From positions 55,368,024-55,432,023 of the forward strand of contig OX578285.1 of assembly GCA_951217055.1 (NCBI GenBank): a stretch of DNA of 64,000 nt. The letters run 5' to 3'. The position numbers were made by a program, and so were the translations under genes. Positions 1-10,875 of the stretch are shown here, one piece after another (the stretch's first letter is position 1; the number at the start of each line of letters is the position of its first letter). Below the pieces are notes generated by a model. It worked only from the letters and a program-made list of their open reading frames with translations, had not been told where the DNA came from and searched no databases. Source of the DNA: Gerris lacustris (Eukaryota > Arthropoda > Insecta > Hemiptera > Gerridae).

Positions 1-591
1 TTCAGCTTTACGCACGATTAGAGAGTTTGTTTACATTTAACAAGACTAATTTGCTGTTTGTTTAATAAAAGTAACTTTTATATCGAGTTTTTTGTGAAAA
101 TCAATGAGTGATTTAAATGATTATGACGAATATGAGGAGAATAATACGCCTCCCGAACTAATTCGGCACAAAATACAACTAATGAATTAATGTTATCTTT
201 ATCAAAAGAGAAATACGAACTTGTATACTGGAAGTTTATTTCTTTCTGTATTTATTATTTAAATCTAACAATCGTAGATAAAGTACGGTACGCAACTCGT
301 GCGAAAACGGCATTTTGCATTGCTCGTGTGGTTTTACCACCCTCGCTATCGCTCGGGTGCAAACTCCACACTCGCATGCAAAATGCTACTTTCCGCACTC
401 GACGCGTAATGTACTATTCTGTATTTATTATTTAAATCTAACAATCGTAGATAAAGTACGGTACGCAACTCGTGCGAAAACGGCATTTTGCATTGCTCGT
501 GTGGTTTTACTATCCTCGCTGTCGCTGGGGTGTAAACTCCACACTCGCATGCAAAATGCTTCTTTCCACACTCGACGCGTAATGTACTATT
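1..591 (+). repeat. R1 repeat family, copy 1 (left-truncated, tail duplicated)
   Basis: This is the first of five copies of a dispersed family named R1 here (others at 6325, 17401, 35301 and 49996). The window begins in the right arm of the family hairpin. A degenerate small ORF follows from about 103. The 3' tail contains an inverted repeat (GCATTTTGCAT ... ATGCAAAATGC) around a CG-rich loop. The tail, about 170 bp ending GTACTATT, occurs twice in tandem (about 249-418 and 419-591). The peptide-like frames over the tail are conserved only because the DNA is repeated; I do not call a gene. Confidence 0.85.
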
Positions 592-776
592 ACAGAAGCG
601 GTCATCTCCTGAAGTTCTAGTTCTTTTAGATGTCGGTAACCTATTACGAATTAAAACAGGCATCTAAGGATATTAGAGTTTTTATGATAAGTAATACACT
701 TGGTAAAATATAGGGGGCATTGGTAGCGATTATATTTTATACCACTGCTCAACACAGGCAGTTTAAAGTCGCATTA
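592..776. other. Unassigned spacer
   Basis: Short AT-rich sequence between the R1 repeat and the mariner-like element. No feature seen. Confidence 0.5.
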
Positions 777-1654
777 GGGTGGGGCAAAAGATATGAATCG
801 GTTGTACAGGGATGTAGAACAAAAACAATTCAACTTACAAAAATTAGGTTTATATTGTTTGATACAGTAGACGTAGACGATCTAGTTTTTTACATTAAGT
901 TTTATTTTAAAGATAACATCATTAAGATGGCGGCCATAAGCCGCGATGCATTCTTGAAGGTGATTCCGGAAGTTTTCAACCGCTTGTCGGCACATTAGGA
1001 TGGGTATAGTCATAACTTCCTCCCTGATTCTTTCCTTAAGTTCTTCCAGGGTGTATGGACGATGTTTAAAAACCCTTTCCTTTATGTATCACCAAAGAAA
1101 AAAATTCGCAAATACTCAAATCTGGTGAGCGCGAAAGCCACGTCACTCCTCTCAGAGACCAGGCGCCAGGGGAACATTTGCCTCAATCTCGCCATTGAAA
1201 TTCTAGCTGTGTGGGATGTAGCCCCGTCCTGTTGGAACCTGATGTCTTCCAGATTATTTTCCTCACTCAATTCTTCCAGTTCAGGTTCAAAAAAACTTTT
1301 CCAACATTGACACATAACGCTCAGCGGTAACAGTGACGGTGCGCCCATTATCCTCGAAAAAATAAGGTCCAATAACCCCAAATTGGGATACTGCACACCA
1401 TACAGTCTCATTAGGGAGGTGAGGTGGGGGGGGGGGGGGAGCGGTGTTTTGTGAATTTCCCTTGCATTTTCACTAGCCCAATAGAGTAAAATTATTGTCT
1501 AATTTTTTTAAAAAAAGATACGATAGATTCTAAAATTCTAACTAAAAAACTGGATTCACCTAATGCCACAACGATGCCCCTCCCCATCCCCCCCCCCACC
1601 ACCACAAGCCGAGCGCTGGCCGTTTAAAACCAATTCATATCTTTTGCCCCACCC
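777..1654 (-). mobile_element. mariner-like DNA transposon, internally deleted
   Basis: The ends are matching terminal inverted repeats of about 27 bp: GGGTGGGGCAAAAGATATGA at the left and its near-complement TCATATCTTTTGCCCCACCC at the right. The interior on the - strand encodes the C-terminal half of a mariner-type transposase. At about 0.88 kb it is shorter than a full mariner (about 1.3 kb), so the N-terminal half is missing. A TA duplication is present on the left but not clean on the right. Runs of G and C lie near 1427 and 1590. Confidence 0.85.
905..1411 (-). pseudogene. mariner transposase fragment (C-terminal half)
   Basis: The - frame from 1411 to 1082 contains the segment FQQDGATSHTA, a hallmark around the second catalytic aspartate of mariner transposases, followed by a helix ending near FPWRL. 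The region that should hold the third catalytic residue is degraded (FALTRFEYLRIFFFGD in place of a PRSPDL-type motif). After a stop near 1082, the frame can be followed with further stops to about 905, where residues like those of the usual C-terminal end (a run ending AAILMM) appear. It is a dead copy: no start, a missing DNA-binding domain, and stops. Confidence 0.85.
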
Positions 1655-2207
1655 TTCTAATTCTTTTTTATTTGTTTGTTGTCAGATAGATAGAAAATAA
1701 GTATTCTTCATGGTTATAATAATCATACACTCTTTTTTAAAAAATTGATATATAAACGAGCTATAACTGTCAATATTTTTGTATAACTTAATTTCAGTGG
1801 TTCTTACAGACCTGGAAGACATAAATGTCACTATAACAAATATTAATAAATCGATTTCACATTCCGCTTAGGTAACCGATGATTGCATAATATTTAACCA
1901 CCGATTAAAATAATTCACGGTGTATATCGGCTATCAGTACAACATTCAGTCTTGTTAGGATTATGTGCCAATAGTGACACCTCAATAATTTGTATATTTG
2001 TGCGCCCAATATAATTATTATGGTTTCTCATTTTTCATTCCCATTGATATTTGTTTCCCAACAATAGAGAGTATTCGAAACTGATCCCAATGCCCCAGGC
2101 AGCCTCCCACACCTTGCTCAATCCAATAATAACTGACAAACCCAAATTTTGTAATCCATAGATAAAATATATCTATAACCTTAAATTTTGTTGTTTTTTT
2201 AAGTGAA
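1655..2207. other. AT-rich spacer, nothing recognised
   Basis: No ORF, repeat or RNA gene I can support. It separates the mariner relic from the 0.5-kb repeat units. Confidence 0.5.
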
Positions 2208-2710
2208 ACTTCTTTAGGCGCGGTAGAGTAAATTGGCTTGGATGAAACGAAATTGCATGTCACTCGTCTAAGTGAAACATTTTATCCAGGTTAATCAACT
2301 GCCGCCTTTAGTCGGCAGAGTTGATTTACCTGTAAAAAATCTTTCACTTGGTCGAGTCTCGATCCACTGACCTATTTTTTAGCAGGCATAAGTGCCAACC
2401 ATTGCACCACGGAGGTAGACTTTTTTTCAATATACGGAATTGGTATATGTATATAAGCGTAATATTATATACATTATAATAATATAATATATTTATTATT
2501 ATAAATGTTGTTTTCACGTTTTTTCTTCATTATTCCCTAAAATGCTATGCAGATATTTTATTTTTCAATTAAATTCCACGTAACCATTTCTTAATCCTGT
2601 AAAAATAAAATCGTCAACAAATGCAAATAGAACAATGCATAAAATCAACTGTTTCTAGAACTAGAGATTCACTTCTAATACGTGAGAGTCTCACACATAA
2701 TTTAAATAAA
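2208..2710 (-). repeat. 0.5-kb repeat unit, copy 1, with tRNA-like head
   Basis: First of two direct copies (next at 2711). Both begin near CTTCTTTAG/CCGCGGTAGAGTAAAT and end near TTCTAGAACTAGAG and TTCACTTCTAATA. On the - strand about 2356-2425 reads like a worn tRNA: an A-box-like stretch (TGGTGCAATGGTTGG) and a B-box-like stretch (GTGGATCGAGACTC), followed by GAAAGATTTTTTACAGG shared with copy 2. This fits a tRNA-derived SINE inside a longer duplicated segment. Confidence 0.7.
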
Positions 2711-3240
2711 AACTTCTTTAGCCGCGGTAGAGTAAATTTGCTTGGATGAAACCGATATCGGGAAACGAAGTTCGCGTTTCGAGACTCGTCCAAGTGAAAC
2801 ATTTTTTATGTGAAGTTGTAAGTTTTTATTTTGAGACTATACCAAGTGAGAGATATTTTATCAGTTGGCGCAGTTGCCAGCCTAAGTTGGCTGTTGATTT
2901 ACCTGTAAAAAATCTTTCACCTGGACGAGTTTCGACCCATCGACCTCTGAATCTGATGTCAGACGCGCTAACTAAAACACCACGGGAGTAGATGTTTTTT
3001 TCCAAAACACAGAATAGGTATAGAAGCGTATTATTATATACATTTTGATAATATATTATATATATATCATTATTCGCTAAAATGTTATGCAATATTTTAT
3101 TTTTCAATTAAATTCTACGTAACCATTTCTTAATCCTGAAAAAATAAAATCGTCAACAAATGCAAAGAGAACAATGCATAAAATCAACTGTTTCTAGAAC
3201 TAGAGTTTCACTTCTAATATGTGAGACTTACACATTAGAT
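2711..3240 (-). repeat. 0.5-kb repeat unit, copy 2, with tRNA-like head
   Basis: Direct duplicate of 2208-2710, with long stretches that match (for example the 3080-3230 part against 2520-2680). The - strand from 2992 to about 2918 is tRNA-like: CTCCCGTGGTGTTTTAGTTA as A-box region and GATGGGTCGAAACTC as B-box region. A third copy lies inverted at 3595-4085. Confidence 0.7.
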
Positions 3241-3389
3241 TTTTTTTTTTTATTATTATAAAACTTTAATCATGGCAGTCTAGACAAGGCAGTCAATTTA
3301 AATTAATAATTTAATTATAAAATTAATAAATTACGAATTCCTTTAATTCTATTAAATTTTCGTAAACTTTTATTAAAAAAGAGTAAAAT

Positions 3390-3560
3390 GAAGAAAATCA
3401 ATTTAAATATCTATTTAGATAAGTTATTATATCTATTTGAAGAGCAACAAATCAAAACAAACATTTATTTTTATATTGAAATAAATGGGGTTGCCTTAGC
3501 TTAGCAATAACAAATCATTTCGAGGTGAGTTGTTCTTCACCATCGGAACACTTCTCCATT
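3390..3560 (-). repeat. H2 repeat family copy (Helitron-like tail family)
   Basis: Near-identical to 13955-14165 and to the reverse of 58570-58792. Shared text includes AATAAATGTGGTTGCCTTAG and GCAATAACAAATCATTTCG. It lies between the direct and inverted copies of the 0.5-kb unit. Confidence 0.7.
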
Positions 3561-3594
3561 ATATAAATAATATAATATATAAAAAAATATGTGT

Positions 3595-4085
3595 GAGGCT
3601 CTCACGCATTAGAAGTGAAACTTAAGTTCTAGAATGCATTGCTCTCTTTCATTTTTTGACGAATTTATTATTTCAGGATTAAGAAATGGTTTTGGGAAAT
3701 TTAATTTAAAAAAAAACAAAAAAAAACAAAAAAACAAACATAATTTTAATAATAAAAATATTTGCATAACATTTTAGCTAATGATGAAAGAAAAAAATGA
3801 AAACAATGTTTATATATATGTACATATATTATTATCATTTATAAAATCGAGTAGTGTCCTTATGACGCCAACGCACATTGAAATGATTAGTTATTGCTAC
3901 GCCAAGGCAACCACATTTATTCCAATAAAAATAAATGTTTGTTTTGATTTGCTGGTCTTTAAATAGATTTCATTACAATTAATCTGTAAAAATGTTACAT
4001 TCGGACGAGTCTCGAATCGCAAACTTCGTTACACGATTTCACTATATGAAAAAATTCACTCTACCGCCGCCAAAGAAGTTTCACT
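3595..4085 (-). repeat. 0.5-kb repeat unit, copy 3, inverted and interrupted
   Basis: Read on the - strand this repeats the start (AGTGAAACTTCTTTGGCGGC) and end (TAGAAGTGAAACTTAAG, seen on +) of the unit at 2208-3240. With copy 2 it forms a large inverted repeat around 3240-3590. The copy is split by an H2 insertion at 3828-3970. Confidence 0.65.
3828..3970 (+). repeat. H2 repeat family copy inside the inverted 0.5-kb unit
   Basis: Matches 58570-58700: ATCGAGTAGTGTCC, then CCACATTTATT and AATAAATGTTTGTTTTGATT. Its position inside copy 3 shows that it inserted after that copy formed. Confidence 0.65.
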
Positions 4086-4516
4086 TCAATAACAATCAGT
4101 TAACAATAGTATAAAACATCACATAAAAATTTGTGAAGTTCTAAAAATGGTTTTAATATTGTTTATTGCGATTCAATATCAATTTTATTGATGCTAACTC
4201 TGCCCTTAAAAATATGAAAATCTCTTAATATGTAGGTACTTCAAACATGATAAATTCGAAAAAAAACATCCCTTCACTATTTTTTTTTTTTTTTATGATC
4301 ATTAAAGATATTTGATTCCTTAAAGGAAAACTTAGATTGATATAATGAACATTTAGTTTTATTAAGTCATTCTATTTTTTATTTCTGACATAACTTCTTG
4401 GATGTTAGTTGACTAAACTGCCTTCGATTTTTTTTTTATTTGATAAACTGTTTTCTTTTTTTTAAATCAAATTATAATTATTATTTACTACGGGAAACAG
4501 AAAGTGAAAAATACAC

Positions 4517-4591
4517 TCCCGCGCCAGGATTTGAACCACGGGTCTCCTATATTTCCAGTACAGATGCTCTGGCCAACTAAGCTACGCCGGA
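4517..4591 (-). pseudogene. tRNA-like module (tRNA pseudogene or SINE head)
   Basis: The acceptor strand TCCGGCG pairs 6 of 7 with CGCGGGA. The D arm GCTT...GAGC, an anticodon stem CTGTA/TATAG with loop CTGGAAA, and a B box GGTTCAAATCC are all recognisable. The T stem has an extra T, which breaks the 5-bp stem, so I do not call a working tRNA. The body most resembles a tRNA-Phe-type frame with an altered anticodon loop. Confidence 0.7.
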
Positions 4592-4868
4592 GAATGATTT
4601 TTAACTGCCGTAATCGATAACTAGTCCCGAATCCAAGCTTTCAATATTCATATACATTTAGACAGTCAATATTTATGACATTAGAACTAAACCAAGAATT
4701 AACGCTTATAATTATAAAGTACTCAATTAGTACCTGTACCTTGTACAATCATTTCGAAATTCAATTTTTAAGTTTTTTGTAATTTTCATACTACGGAAAG
4801 TTTAAATTTTAATTTTAATCAAATTATAATTATTATTTACTACGGGAAACAGAGAGTGAAAAATACAC

Positions 4869-4943
4869 TCCCGCGCCGGGATTTGAACCACGGGTCTCCT
4901 GTATTTCTAGTACAGATGCTCTGGCCAACTAAGCTACGCCGGA
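4869..4943 (-). pseudogene. tRNA-like module, second of the dimer
   Basis: Same structure as 4517-4591, with B box GGTTCAAATCCC. The T stem would be CCGGG/CCCGG if one inserted T were absent. The same extra T occurs in the modules near 60.2 and 60.6 kb, so it is ancestral to the family. Confidence 0.7.
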
Positions 4944-5575
4944 GAATGATTTTTAAACTTTCCGTAGTATGAAAACTACCAAAAACTTAAAAATTGAATT
5001 TTAAACTGTTTTCTCAAAAAAAAAAAATCGTCATTTTAATCAACAGATTAACTATAAACTAAACGTCTTTGCACAAGCATTGGTTTTAAAGGCAGGAATA
5101 ATTTCATGCAGTAACAGAATCTAATACGAGACATGAATAGTAAGATAATTAACAGAAGATAACACAGAAACATGACAGTACCAAACCATAATTTGGAGCC
5201 GAAAAGAAAAGAAAGCGCAAACAGAAAAGAAATTACGCCACGCATGAGCTATAAATGAAAAGATAATTAGTTGATATTTCCTCGCAAGGTAGTTGCCTTC
5301 AGTTGCCTCCTATATGGATGAGCTGTTATGAGATGGGCCGTTTATATCGTATACTTGTGTCGACTCATTAATTCACTTTCAACTTCAACCCAAGGAGATT
5401 ATCATTTATAATTATTACGTTAAGTCGATGCATAAATTACTAGTTATTTCTACTCAAATTTTGTACAAAATTGCAGCCGAAGTGTCGAGCTTACCTTACA
5501 GTAAAAATAAATATGCCAACATATGTGCTTCAACATTTTAATACTAATCAATTTTGGTAATAAAGTATACATGTA

Positions 5576-7032
5576 CAGTGTGTACCCGGATCGACGCATG
5601 AATAGGTGAAAAATACTAACATTTCTTTAGTTGAAATTTCATTTTCTTGGGTTCAGACTCTGCTTGAATTTTAGAAAAATCAATTGTGTCTTGGAAATTT
5701 AAAAATAAGTTATTTTTATCTCTAGTAAAGCACTTTTTTTCTAGGAGATACGACAAAATTATATTAAAAGAACTTGTTAAAAAAGAAAAACTCTGTAAGA
5801 ATACAAAATTTTAAAAACCATCCGCCTACATATATCGCATTATTTACCATTTTATTTGGAAATTTTGCTGGAATTAAAAAATTTCATTAGAAAAAGTTCT
5901 TATAAAATTAATAAATTATCCAAGAGCAAAAAATAAATTAGCATTAGTTTACTTTCATTTCGCTGTTAAGAAATTTAGATAATACTTAAAAGAAATAAGA
6001 ATAATAAAAATAAAAATAACAAAACAAACAATTCACGATTAAATTGATTTCCCTACTTACATAACATTATTCACATTAACTGAAAATCCATTCAATAAGT
6101 CCACCGCCTTTATTCGCACAATCCTTAATATTTTCCCAAGACGCAGTGAAAGACTTTCCTTAAACCCATAGCAGCACATTAGATATGGAATGGAAAAATA
6201 CAAAATATCAAAGTAGACGGAAGGTTTTAAAATTTTATATTCTTACTCAGTTTTTCTATCTGAACAACTATTTTTAATAACGTTTTGTCGTATCTCCTTG
6301 AGAAAAAGCTCTTTACTAATGAGAAATAGTACATTTCGCGTCTAGCGCGGAAAGAAGCATTTTGCACCCGAGCGATAGCGAGGGTAGTAAAACCACACGA
6401 GCAATGCAAAATGCCGTTTTCGCACGAGTTGCGTACCGTACTTTATTTACGATTGTTAGATTTAAATAATAAATACAGAAAAGAATAAACTTGCTGTATG
6501 TAAGTTCGTATTTCTTCTCTTGATAAAGATGGCATTAATCTTGAGTTGTATTTTATGCCGAATTAATTATTTCGGGAAACGTATTATTCCCCTCATTTTC
6601 GTCATAATCTCTTAAATCGCTCATTGTTTTTCACTAAAAACTCTATATAAAAAGTTACTTTAATTAAACAAACAGCAAATTAGTTTTGTTAAATGTAAAC
6701 AAATCGTGCGTTAAGGTGAAGAATTCCTCTTTTTTACCGCACTAGGGCGGAAAAAAGAGGAATTATATAAACGCGCATGCGCAATGAATACAAGTACGTA
6801 AAGAATCACTTTCTTCGCATCTAAACAGAGATAAAAATGTTTATATTTCGTATCAATCGTAGATAAAATAACTTTTTTTTGTAATTTCCAAGACCTACTT
6901 GATTTTTCGAAACTAAAATTATGACATAAATTAATTTTCATTCAAGAAAGGCTGAACCTTAGAGCATACAATTTTAATATAAAAGATTTTAGTATTTTCC
7001 CCTATCCATTGCGTTGATCCGGGGACACACTG
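5576..7032. mobile_element. TA-flanked foldback DNA transposon, non-autonomous
   Basis: The ends CAGTGTGTACCCGGATC and GATCCGGGGACACACTG are inverted and flanked by TA on both sides, as in Tc1/mariner-superfamily insertions. Inverted homology runs inwards about 250 bp on each side (for example the AGGAGATACGACAAAA region near 5744 against TTTTGTCGTATCTCCTTG near 6284). No transposase remnant was seen. The right arm is split by an R1 repeat at 6325-6865. Confidence 0.8.
6325..6865 (-). repeat. R1 repeat family, copy 2 (nested in the 5576-7032 element)
   Basis: Full-length inverted copy of R1. It runs from AATAGTACATT (family right end) to CAATCGTAGATA (family left end), and its hairpin is at about 6720-6770. 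The uninterrupted mirror arm of the host element (near 5707-5735) shows the approximate empty site; no target duplication is apparent. Confidence 0.85.
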
Positions 7033-7639
7033 TAATAATATGTAAAATACTATCTAATATCTAAAATACTGCCTGTTTTTTTTTTGTTTATGAAATCTTG
7101 ATTTGACCTTCCAAATCCGAACATCTCGTACGAGTTAAAACGGCAGGCCCGATTATGCTACCGTTTCACAGCTATTAAAAAGTTTGTTTTAGAATGATCT
7201 GTTTATATATTTGTTCTCTGGGCGTCCTCCTCTTTCTTTTAACACCCCACATGAAGAATTTTTGTAAACAAAATGTCAACCCCTTATTTTTTAGGGATGA
7301 TTTTTTGGGCATCCTTTAACATAACTGACTGTCAAGTTTTATGTTGGGTACTGGTACGTTTGGAGATATATAGGTTCGTTTACGACAGACTGTCAAACAC
7401 TGGAAGTGATCAGGGTCCTCGGTTTTGCCTATACGGATCCTAAAACCACAGCAACCAGGTTTCAACCACTTGAGTTGGTTCTTAGTCGACTAATGATGAA
7501 TTGCTTCCACAAAATCTCGGTAGATACGAGATACGACTAGTTTTACTGTAACCCGTAGCGTTTTTTGAAAAAGCTACAAGTATTGGCTTTGTTGAATGTT
7601 GATTACTCTAACTTCTGGACCTCAACTCAAGAATTAAAC
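7033..7639. other. Unassigned stretch with one old element remnant
   Basis: Mostly unremarkable AT-rich DNA. About 7405-7445 (- strand) resembles the GGGTCCGTAGGCAAAACC...GGACCC end of the element family at 53849 and 57157, but is short and diverged. Confidence 0.4.
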
Positions 7640-8065
7640 TAGAGGCAAACAGCGAAAAATCATAAGTGTTTGCTTGGAGAATTCAAATAGCGTCAAACTG
7701 GAGACAAAAATTGAAGTAGTCGGTATAATAAGTAAAAATAGTGTCAGACTTGAGCGGCAAAAAATTAAAAAAAATCCGTTTGGTGAGTTAGAATTGTTTC
7801 ATTATTCAGCACAAAATTGAAGTTGTTTATATGGTGAGTTAAATTAGTGTCAGAATTGAATGGAAATTGAAGTAGTCGGCCTGGAGAGTTAAAAATAGTG
7901 CCAGACTTGAGAATAAAAAACTAAAATAATTCGGCTGGTGATGTAATATAGTTTCATTATTCAGCACAATATTGAAATTGTTTGCATGGTGAGTTAAATT
8001 AGTGTCAGATTTAAGCGGAAATTGAAGTAGTCGGCCTGGAGAGTTATAAATAGTGTCAGACTTAA
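7640..8065 (+). repeat. Degenerate tandem repeat, period about 155 bp
   Basis: About 2.7 diverged copies. The anchor GTTTCATTATTCAGCACAA is at 7796 and 7951. Shorter sub-repeats (TGGTGAGTTAAATTAGTGTC, GAAATTGAAGTAGTCGG) recur within each unit. No coding potential. Confidence 0.75.
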
Positions 8066-8800
8066 GAGTAAGTTGACAAGAGAGGCTAACCTTTGGTTAT
8101 GTCCTCGTTCTATTGCTGTATATAGGGACGCGACAGTTTCAAGGTGTGTCCTATAGTCGGACCCCTTCCTCCTCCGGTTGAAATTCCATTCAACTCTTTG
8201 CCTTGAAGCATACTAGGATCTTGTCAACCAAGGACGAATTCTATACTTTCAACCTAGACCCTTACTCCCTAAGGCTCCACACAACAAAGAGAGTGTGTTA
8301 ATTATATGTAGTTGAAATCCATATCTTTTCTTCTAACTTAACAACACATAGACATATAATATTAAATACGAACGAATCTCCTTTTATATAATCGAGTATA
8401 CAGTTAAACATTTAAAGGGTATGATCAATTCAAAATTACACCTACATATATTATAATTTTATTTTAATAATTAATATTACTCGATAATTTACACGAATTT
8501 ATTTTGTTGACTTATTATTTATTTGGTATTGCCTTAACACAAATACAACCACAATTGTTTTACTTAAATATTAACAATTTAAAATTTTTCCTTACTACAA
8601 AAAAGAGTGTAATTCTTGATAAACTCTTAAAAGGGTCGTTCTCCAAATAAAGGAAAATTTTGAACCCAAATTTTTTTTTTTAAAAAAAGTGGCCAACAAG
8701 CCAATTTTTTTGTCAGTATCTAATCACTATAGCACGACATGGTTACCACGTAAACCATCATTCATAAATGCTAACCATTCCGTAGTTAACCTAAATTTTA
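8066..8800. other. Unassigned AT-rich DNA
   Basis: No convincing gene or repeat family. Confidence 0.4.
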
Positions 8801-8812
8801 AATTTACTGCCG

Positions 8813-9450
8813 ACAGGGGTAAAAATATAAGTAATAATTCATTCCCCTGTACACAATTTATTACCCTGTTAATGTTTCTTTAAAAAAAACCAGGGGAATG
8901 AAGTTTTAACTAAAAATGTCCGCTGGGTCTCGAAGCATTACGTTGATAAATAAAAATAAAAAATATTTGTCAATATGACTTAAAAGAATAAAAAAATAAC
9001 TATCTTCAATGTTGTGAAGAAATAACTGCCAATACAGTTGTTGACAGGGTAATGAAAGCTAATAATAATATTCCATAATCACAGAACTTAAAATAGCTTT
9101 TACGAAAACCACTTTTATTCAGCACTCCGTACAAAAAGTGACGAGTTATATTTTAAGTGTCAGGTTTGCCAGTAAGAGCCAGCTGATGCATTTAGACAAG
9201 TCTACCAACCAAAAACTAAGAAAATTAAACTGGGCAGGGGAATGAAGTGAAACTTATGGGACAAGCATTACATTTTGGTATTTTAGGTTACCTAGAAACT
9301 ATTTCTAAATTTTTGAAACAACGTTTATTAAATAGTTATTACTGGTATGGGAATTATATACAAACATTCTTTATTTCCACTTCTAATATATATAAGATAT
9401 GTATTTTTAATCACTTCTGGACCTTGGGACATCCAGGGGAATGAAAAAAT
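8813..9450 (+). repeat. Dispersed CAGGGGAATGAA motif cluster
   Basis: CAGGG(G)(A/T)AATGAA-like words occur on + near 8890, 9047, 9235 and 9435, spaced about 157, 189 and 199 bp. Inverted or partial forms lie near 8842 and 8870 (CATTCCCCTG, TTACCCTG). The DNA between them is not obviously repeated. Identity unknown. Confidence 0.45.
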
Positions 9451-9913
9451 AGTATTTAAGAATTTTTTTAAAAATACTATCTGTTTAGATTTTGCAGTGA
9501 TACACATTTAAATTGTGTAAGCATGACTAATGTTTCCTAAAAGAAAAATGTCCAAGTCATTATTAAATACAACATTACTTGTTGGACTCAAATTTACCTG
9601 TATTTGAAGAATGACCCAAAATGTTTGCTCCTGAGGAGAGCTGTGTAATCCAGGGGTGTCGCTATGCTTTTTGGAATTTTGAAAAGTTAACTTACATTGT
9701 CTTAAACTTTTTGGTAGTTCATACTAATGAGTTCCAGGTCTCCTAACTCGTTACGTGTTTTACACGTATTTGAGTTTAATATTCATAAATGGATGATAAA
9801 AGAAATTATTTGTGGAATTATTTTAGTACGCCTATTATTAAAATTATTATTAAAAAAAAAAATCGAATTTTAAAATGTTAATTCAAACTGAGATCATCTA
9901 TACAATTAGTGCG

Positions 9914-10102
9914 TTAACTTTTGACAACGCGGGAAAATCTAAAAAAATCCAATGAGAGCATCGGATTTTGAATTCGAATAGGTAGGGCCAACTAGGCAAA
10001 TATAAATTTTCACTGGCTCCGGCCCTCCCACAGACCTATAGTGGCTTCATTTTTATTTTTTTCCCCCCATATAGGTTGGCCAATCTGAGTGTCAAAAGTT
10101 AA
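9914..10102. mobile_element. Small MITE with TTAA-type ends
   Basis: TTAACTTTTGACA at the left and TGTCAAAAGTTAA at the right form a perfect inverted repeat about 190 bp apart. Internal text (TTGGCCAATCTGAGTGTCAA, and GGCCAACTAGGCAAAT) recurs at 38631-38849 and, more diverged, near 21535-21722. If TTAA is the target duplication, it would be a piggyBac-like MITE. Confidence 0.65.
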
Positions 10103-10775
10103 TACTAATTGTAAAAAGAGTATAGGATATTACTACAGAACAGAAAATCAAATTCAAAGAAAAATGAAGAAAACTTTTTTCTTTTAATACGCAGGTTCTC
10201 TATGCTATAACTATTTCAAAATTGACAAATCGTAGAAAATTAACTATAATAATTCAAAATTATCGAATGGATCCAATTGCAAATCTATAGTACGTAAGTA
10301 AAACTAAAATACGTAAGTGAAACTAAAAAGATTAATGTGACGTACCATCGAATCAGTTGTCTTGCATCGCTAATTTTATTCCTTCCGCGTAAAAATGGCA
10401 GCACAAAAGCAATCGATATATTGTAAAATTGTAATATTGTTGTCATAGAATAACCAATAATATACATCAGAGGATATTAATGAGATACATGATAAGTTTA
10501 ATTAAAAGCTTCTACGTTTTGTTTTTAAATTTTTATTTAATATTGTTCGATCCAATATGGTAGAATAGTCCCAATGTTCCCAGTAGATTCCATAGGATAT
10601 CCACAGGACCTGTCACTTAGTCTTTTGGCACATCCTGGGGATGGTAAAAAGGTTTGCTTATGGACACCTTATATGGCTGACCCGATGTCCCTCCCGAAGA
10701 TATGATAAGATTTATAAGAAACGTTGTCTAAAAATTGGCTCGAAAACTAAATATAATTTTTATGCGTATAAAATA
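10103..10775. other. Unassigned AT-rich DNA
   Basis: No gene or clear repeat. A short conserved-looking stretch near 10540-10700 is unidentified. Confidence 0.4.
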
Positions 10776-10823
10776 ATTGAAGCGAGCGTAGCGAGCTTCC
10801 TACATTCAACGAAATATGCTCCG

Positions 10824-10875
<52 letters not shown>

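Larger units (their letters stand above)
4466..4995 (-). repeat. Dimer of tRNA-like modules in an inverted-repeat element
   Basis: Two 75-bp tRNA-like modules (4517-4591 and 4869-4943, - strand) are each preceded on the + strand by ATTATTTACTACGGGAAACAG, with about 280 bp between them. The second is bracketed by an outer inverted repeat (TTTCATACTACGGAAAGTTT against AAACTTTCCGTAGTATGAAA). The same two-module arrangement recurs at 60140-60660. Confidence 0.75.

Noticed and set aside
4517..4943. Functional tRNA genes
   Set aside because: T stems are broken by an inserted base, one acceptor pair is lost, and the modules sit in repeated elements.
5048..5245. 65-codon hydrophobic - strand frame
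   Set aside because: No homologous pattern recognised and no gene context; likely chance.
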